Source: Mya arenaria
Taxonomy: Eukaryota > Mollusca > Bivalvia > Myida > Myidae
DNA length: 64,000 nt
Assembly: GCF_026914265.1 (NCBI RefSeq)
Contig: NC_069135.1
Span: 32,986,756 to 33,050,755, forward strand
Reading direction: 5' to 3'
Made by a program: the position numbers and the translations under genes. Under the pieces are notes generated by a model. That model was not told where the DNA came from. It did not search any database and saw only the letters and a program-made list of their open reading frames with translations. Positions 58,866 to 64,000 of this stretch are shown here, one piece after another. Positions within the stretch are counted from its first letter, which is position 1. Every line of letters starts with the position of its first letter.

Positions 58866-59999
58866 TAGTTTGCGCTTGTGTGGCAGGTATATTTCAATTC
58901 TTTAACTATATTTTCTTGTCAGATACAAATGTGTCGGATTCATTTGGATATTACTAAGTTGTTTTTGTAAAATCATAAAAAAAAACATTACATTGAAAAG
59001 TAACTGCATATTTAAAAAGAGAATTTCATCAGTTGGCACTTTCTACAGACCCTTGTGTAAGCAAATGAATAAAATATCTCAGCTCTTTGCCTTTAAAGTA
59101 TTGACCTTGACGTTGATATTGAAGCGGTCAGTTATTTATGTTAACATAAAGAACAGTATGAGAAAGATATCTGCCATATATATTTGTTTTTAATCGACAC
59201 TAGCATAACTTTCCATCAGACAGCCAAATATGCCCATGGACGAGGCCAACCCCGTTGTAAAACGGGTGTTCACACTTGCTGTGGATGATCTGAAACTATT
59301 TTCGTGCAAAACATATACGTGTCCCTATATTCTACTTTGACATGCGAATCATGATTTGTTTTGAAACCATGATGTATGACTTATATTTGCTATACGCGTT
59401 TTAAGTGGGATGGGATTTGAATTTCATATTCACCAGTTTATTCAAATAATATGATGCACATAATTTGCTTGATAACGTGGAATGCTTATTTGAATTCCAC
59501 AATAACAACTTCTTTCAAATGTTAAGATGCATACAATATGATTGATAACAAGGATGCTTAATTTAAACTTAACCCGCTATTTAACCATTGTTCGCAGCTT
59601 AAAAACTGAACCGTGCAGTATAAATGGTAATAGGATGTGAGACTGACAAGGAAGTAACCAGCTTATTTGCAGTAAAAGCGGTAAGGGTTTTTTTATCTTA
59701 TTTTTTTGTATATTCTATTTCACACTTAAACCGTTTTTTCCCATATTGTGACATTGTAAATACAATTAATCATGAATATACGCCTTGCTGATCATAAGTT
59801 TGTTTTGCTAAAATATCTTTAGATGTAAGTTTTTTTTAAATAACAGAGACGAAAATATGTTTTTCGGTTTTAGCCACATAAAGAACTATTTATATAATCA
59901 CTAGTGTCTAGTCTTTTGACAACTTAAGTACACGGATCTTCTCTTATTTCAAGATAACAAGACGCTATTGTGAAGAGATGAATTTCTTGAAATTGAGAA
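58866..59999. other. AT-rich gene-free stretch
   Basis: A 36-codon frame at 59230 (MPMDEANPVVKRVF start) is coding-like but has no splice or domain support. Nothing else seen. Confidence 0.35.
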
Positions 60000-60220
60000 A
60001 GCTGGCATGTTTGGTATGAAAGATACATGGTCGCTGTATAAAACGGATACAATGTCGATGAATTAAGATATGGCAGTCTTGATAAGATATATGTTAATGG
60101 TTTTGGAGGTCATACAATTAAGATTTTCTCTTAAATAAAACAATCCCATCAAAATTGTATCGATATGATCATGTTATAATGGCTTAGCTGAAGCAATACC
60201 AATGAATATGCTACATATGA
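60000..60220. repeat. Dispersed repeat, direct copy of 41340-41620
   Basis: Same ordered landmarks as the first copy, including ATACATGGTCGCTGTATAAAAC and TCATACAATTAAGATTTTCT. Confidence 0.65.
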
Positions 60221-60244
60221 ACAAAGGTAAATATATCTACATAG

Positions 60245-60450
60245 TATATATGCACTGTGCTGTTTGTGGAGTTTTGTGCGGTTCTTCCATGTTCCTTGTT
60301 TGTGATTTTGTCTTTGGCGTTTACCCAGTGCCATTAAACCGGCTTTATGTTTAAACTTTTTTGCAACTAAGCTTGTTTCTGTAGTTTTTAGGCTGTAGGC
60401 TGCTAGGCTTGCAGACTTTTATAACCGTATCTCTGAAATCGCATCGGCAG
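60245..60450. repeat. Dispersed repeat with GGCGTTTACCCAGTGCCATTAA tail
   Basis: TTTGTGGAGTTTTGTG, TTCTTCCATG.TCCTTGTTTG and GTTTACCCAGTGCCATTAAA are shared with the pair at 62400-62730. Confidence 0.7.
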
Positions 60451-62399
60451 ATCGACATAACATTTTTAACTTTTGGCGAATTAATGCGCGCACGGGCGTA
60501 TCAACCCCAGTGCGGTTAGAACTGCGTTTGTCAACGACCTAATTTACATTAACATTAACATCGAAAATACCTAGTAAGCAATCTGCAATTATTGCTACGG
60601 ATTCTGCATATTGATCAGCTTGCTAAAAGTAGCACCGTAGTGAGTCTTCAGTCTATGTTATGCGGTTAATATAGTTTGGAAACACTGCGTTTTTCGTAAT
60701 ATAACGCAATTGAAATATATTTTGATATCGGCGAGTTACAGAACGCAATATAGAAAAGCAGAATCCGCAAATAGTTGCAAAATGAACGCGTACTGAATCC
60801 AATAAATACATGTATTGTATACCTGTGTTTAGATTTTGCTTCGGTCAGGGACCGATAATATCTACATGTATAATGTAGTTAAGAATAGAATGTGGGTCAT
60901 CGCATTCAGACAGGTTTATTCCCCGGAAATAAACTCTGAGAACTCGTTAAAAGACGGAAAAATATGGATCGTATTATGATGCTATAAAATGCTAAGCCGT
61001 ATGCTAAGGCGTAAGATATCAAACCATAATGTTTTAATTGAAGTTATGATACTTCATATTATCCTACAATCAGTTTTTTCACAGTATAATTTCTTTGTTT
61101 TAAATTGCCTAAAACGGCTATTACTTGACATTTTTTATTGAGATTGTTAGTTTTTAATTGTGTTTGTAAAATGTGTGTCGCATAAAACCATTCTCTTGTG
61201 TAAGTACATACTACCTTTTAACCAGTTACTAAATGAATATTGTACACTTTTACAATTCAAATCAAACCGCGTAAAGCGTTGACAGGCTATCGACCTGCTA
61301 CAATTTTTGTCATAGTGCCGAATGAAACGGAAAGTATGTGAATATTTCTAAGTTTGTCTCAGTAATTTCAGTCCAATATCTTGAGCATGTAGCATAATGC
61401 ATATGCATATTTAAAAACAATACTGATATAAATCTGTTCATTTTGTCCACGAGTGACATATGTTGAGGGCATTACTAAGATAAATGTACATCAAACATAC
61501 AGGGAAGAAATAGTATGTGGGTGATTCGACCCAGAGGTATTTGGCGTTGTAGAAAGAAGTCTTAAACATAAACCTAATTAATATGTCCAATGAATTTTGT
61601 TGGGATGCATTTGGTTAAACCTGCATACCCTGTTAGTAAATTAAATACGCCTCAAGTCGAGTTTGAAGTGTAGAGTAGATTTGACTAAAAAATCATTAAT
61701 GCTTTATCCGTGAAAGTGCATTGTTTATGAAACAAAAGCTCCAGATAAGGTTTTATATGATTTTGAGTATTACTCCATACCATATAAGTAACTATTTGGC
61801 GTATTCCACATTTCATGTGACTTATACTTCATGATCTCATTGAGAATCAACATTAAACCTAAACGTTTTTGCGAAGGAAACTATGAGCGAGCATATACTA
61901 TCTTTAGATGTTTATGTTAATACATATATTTTGCAATTACATGACTATACTCACAAAATGTTACCGGTCAAAAGCCATTCAACGGTTTAAGCGCTTTGAT
62001 TCACATCAGTATTTACATTGTTCATAGATGTTCAACAGTAGAATGATATCACGTTTATTAACTTTTGTTTCGTTAGCCAAGGTCATAAATACGATAATCA
62101 AACTTTTATTTTCATAAATCAGTATCATTTATTATTTTGGACATACATTTTGATAATAGTTGTATGTTGACTTGTAAAACAATTCACTGTTGTACTTGTA
62201 TATAATTTTTTATGTGTAAAATTATAACTTTCATTATTTTTAAAACAGTCATGTCCAGTATTCATATATATTAACATATATAAAACTCACATGCAAATTA
62301 TGATATTTACGGTTGTGAGCATTGATATCATATCTTTCTAAATATTTATATGAAACACTGTACAGAAATAAGCTTAGTAGCTGAAAGTTTAAACATAAA

Positions 62400-62730
62400 A
62401 CCCATTTAATGACACGGGGAAAACGCCAAAGACGTAGAACACAAAATAAACAACCAGAAACATGGTACAACAACACAAAACTCCACAAACAACACAGTGT
62501 ATATATACTATATAAAAAACTACGTGTGTTTATCAAGGATTGTTTATATAATAGGTGCCGCCTTGGAACGGTCAGTAAAATGTTAATTTACTGGGAGATT
62601 TATACTGTTCTTCCATGCTTCTTGTTTGTGATTTTTTGTTTTTGTGTTCTATGTCTTTGGCGTTTACCCAGTGCCATTAAACCGGGTATAAGTTACTTTT
62701 TGCTACTGAGCTTGTTTCTGTAGTTTTTCA
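62400..62730. repeat. Two inverted copies of the GTTTACCCAGTGCCATTAAA repeat
   Basis: About 62400-62500 is the reverse complement of the repeat (its inverse reads TTTGTGGAGTTTTGTG ... GTGTCATTAAA). About 62605-62725 is the direct copy, making a head-to-head pair. The 104-codon frame across it is not a gene. Confidence 0.7.
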
Positions 62731-63339
62731 AATAAGTATTAACTAGTTTGTGTGCACAACTTCACTCTTATCTCAACAATCAAGAATAAAATCAAATCAT
62801 GATAAGGGATCCCGACTCTATCTGCAGACGAATGAATAAATTGCAGAGTACCTATTGCAAAAACTTTTCAAATATACGATGCAGGTATTGTTTGAAACTA
62901 TGAACATCACACACAGTTTGCCTTAGCAAATAAAAGGTTTGAAACCGTGTGATCATAGAGTTTCATAATGAAAAGCACCATTGTACTAAAATTGAGAATA
63001 AACTAAGAAATCATTATTAAAAATAAAAGCACGACACATATTTGCAAAAATCTTTTTCCAAAATGATTACCTAAGTAAAATTTGAAAGAACGAAACGTCA
63101 CACGCTGGAACATTCATAGTAAACCAAAAACGGTTTTAAAGATAACACGAATCTGCACAATTTTAATGAAATCAAAACTCTGAACGTTTAGTTATGTTAG
63201 GACGCCATATTGAACATTATATTTTCTATGAGGAATTTATCATGAAAAACAAGAAGGCAAGTACTTTTTAAAGTATTCTCGCTATATCCACGGTTAAAAC
63301 AAAATAAAAGCAATTCATTGAGTCAATCTGCCCAACTAG

Positions 63340-63840
63340 CTGCTAAAAACATTTTAATTTTACGAATTTTCCTTTTTACATCACCATTAAAATCTGGATG
63401 AGCAATACTTTTAGCAATCGGCGATTTAAGACTACTATTATACTTTGATATAATAGTATAATGACCATTAACAAACTTTTCCTTAATTTATGACATCTGA
63501 AACCCTGTTTTAGAAGTTTTTCCGTCATAAATTTACTGCGAGAGCTAAATATTTTGACATATGTAAGTATTCTAGCGAATCTTATCAACTGTGCAATAAA
63601 ACACCATATGATGGTGAACTAGGAACATCTCCGTCTAAAGGGTAATAAATTATTTTGAAATTAAAATCATCACGTTTATCATAAAGATTGATATTCAATT
63701 TATCTTTCCTGACTTCGAATTGCAGATCAAAATAGGATGCTTTTAGATTGGATGTATTCGATTTATTAAGTTGCAATGGTGAAGGGTATATCGAGTTAAT
63801 ATTAACTGTAAATGCTTCATTTTAGGATTATTCTGAAATA
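63340..63840 (-). pseudogene. Broken reverse transcriptase fragment
   Basis: Minus-strand frames 63830-63585 and 63588-63376 overlap in different phases. They carry LNKSNTSNLKASYFDL, NLYDKRDDFNFKI, DGDVPSSPSYGV, then IRFARI and EKLLKQGFRCHKLRK. That order is typical of a widespread animal retroelement RT C-terminal half. I cannot decide between LINE and Penelope-like classes. A frameshift near 63586 and later stops show it is inactive. Confidence 0.7.
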
Positions 63841-64000
63841 TAGAATAATTAGCCCTGGGTACATTTGACATCTGTATTTAATTAAAAAATAAACGTATGC
63901 TTTAAAAACGGATATGACGTGATGATCTAGCATTAAATGACTAGATGCTCAAATCGCGATCATAGAAACGTGCATATTAAGAACATAACATTGCCCCGAA

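Noticed and set aside
59230-59340. 36-codon frame MPMDEANPVVKRVF as an exon
   Set aside because: It looks coding-like, but no consistent acceptor/donor pair or partner exon could be found.

Overview
This is a stretch of an animal nuclear genome, most likely a bivalve or other lophotrochozoan mollusc. The evidence is AT-rich sequence, spliced genes with GT-AG introns, CR1/L2-type LINE remnants, tRNA-headed SINEs, many MITE-like inverted-repeat elements and the GACCTTTGACC-type intronic repeats common in bivalves. The species call is inference. I see no bacterial, phage or viral operon and no CRISPR array. All gene models come from reading splice sites and frames by eye; no database search was possible.

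Layout. 1-1235: degenerate minisatellite around a long CCCT/CCTT microsatellite. 2999-3623 (+): TMEM229B-like four-pass membrane protein, all or nearly all in one GC-rich exon. 3624-9560: gene-free, with MITE and dispersed repeats. 10163-19805 (-): an eight-coding-exon gene whose joints are all phase-consistent. It encodes a 620-residue type I membrane protein with a Cys-containing ectodomain, one membrane segment and a long disordered Pro-rich tail ending in PPPPY; I do not recognise the family. Its introns are loaded with minisatellites and a SINE. 19806-32880: gene-free, with a SINE carrying reiterated tRNA-like heads, a 30-bp minisatellite and two MITEs with readable target-site duplications (TA and TTAA). 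32911-37107 (+): a secreted cartilage intermediate layer protein (CILP)-like gene with three coding exons, 725 residues, a signal peptide, a furin-like site and a poly(A) signal. It is flanked by two inverted copies of a ~600-bp hairpin-bearing element.

37110-52600: gene-poor, with repeats, a frameshifted LINE on the minus strand (45003-46515), a second 30-bp minisatellite and a SINE-like repeat. 52684-54418 (-): a candidate two-exon gene for a 120-residue Cys-rich protein of unknown family. 55095-57460 (+): two more LINE 3' fragments. 57796-58865: a 1.07-kb TA-flanked inverted-repeat element. 58866-64000: dispersed repeats and a broken reverse transcriptase fragment (63340-63840, -).

The three main genes are unrelated neighbours rather than a pathway: two membrane proteins and an extracellular-matrix protein. 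The most novel items are the unrecognised 620-residue receptor-like gene, the Cys-rich two-exon gene, the hairpin element pair around the CILP-like gene, and the SINE with multiple Pol III-promoter-like heads.
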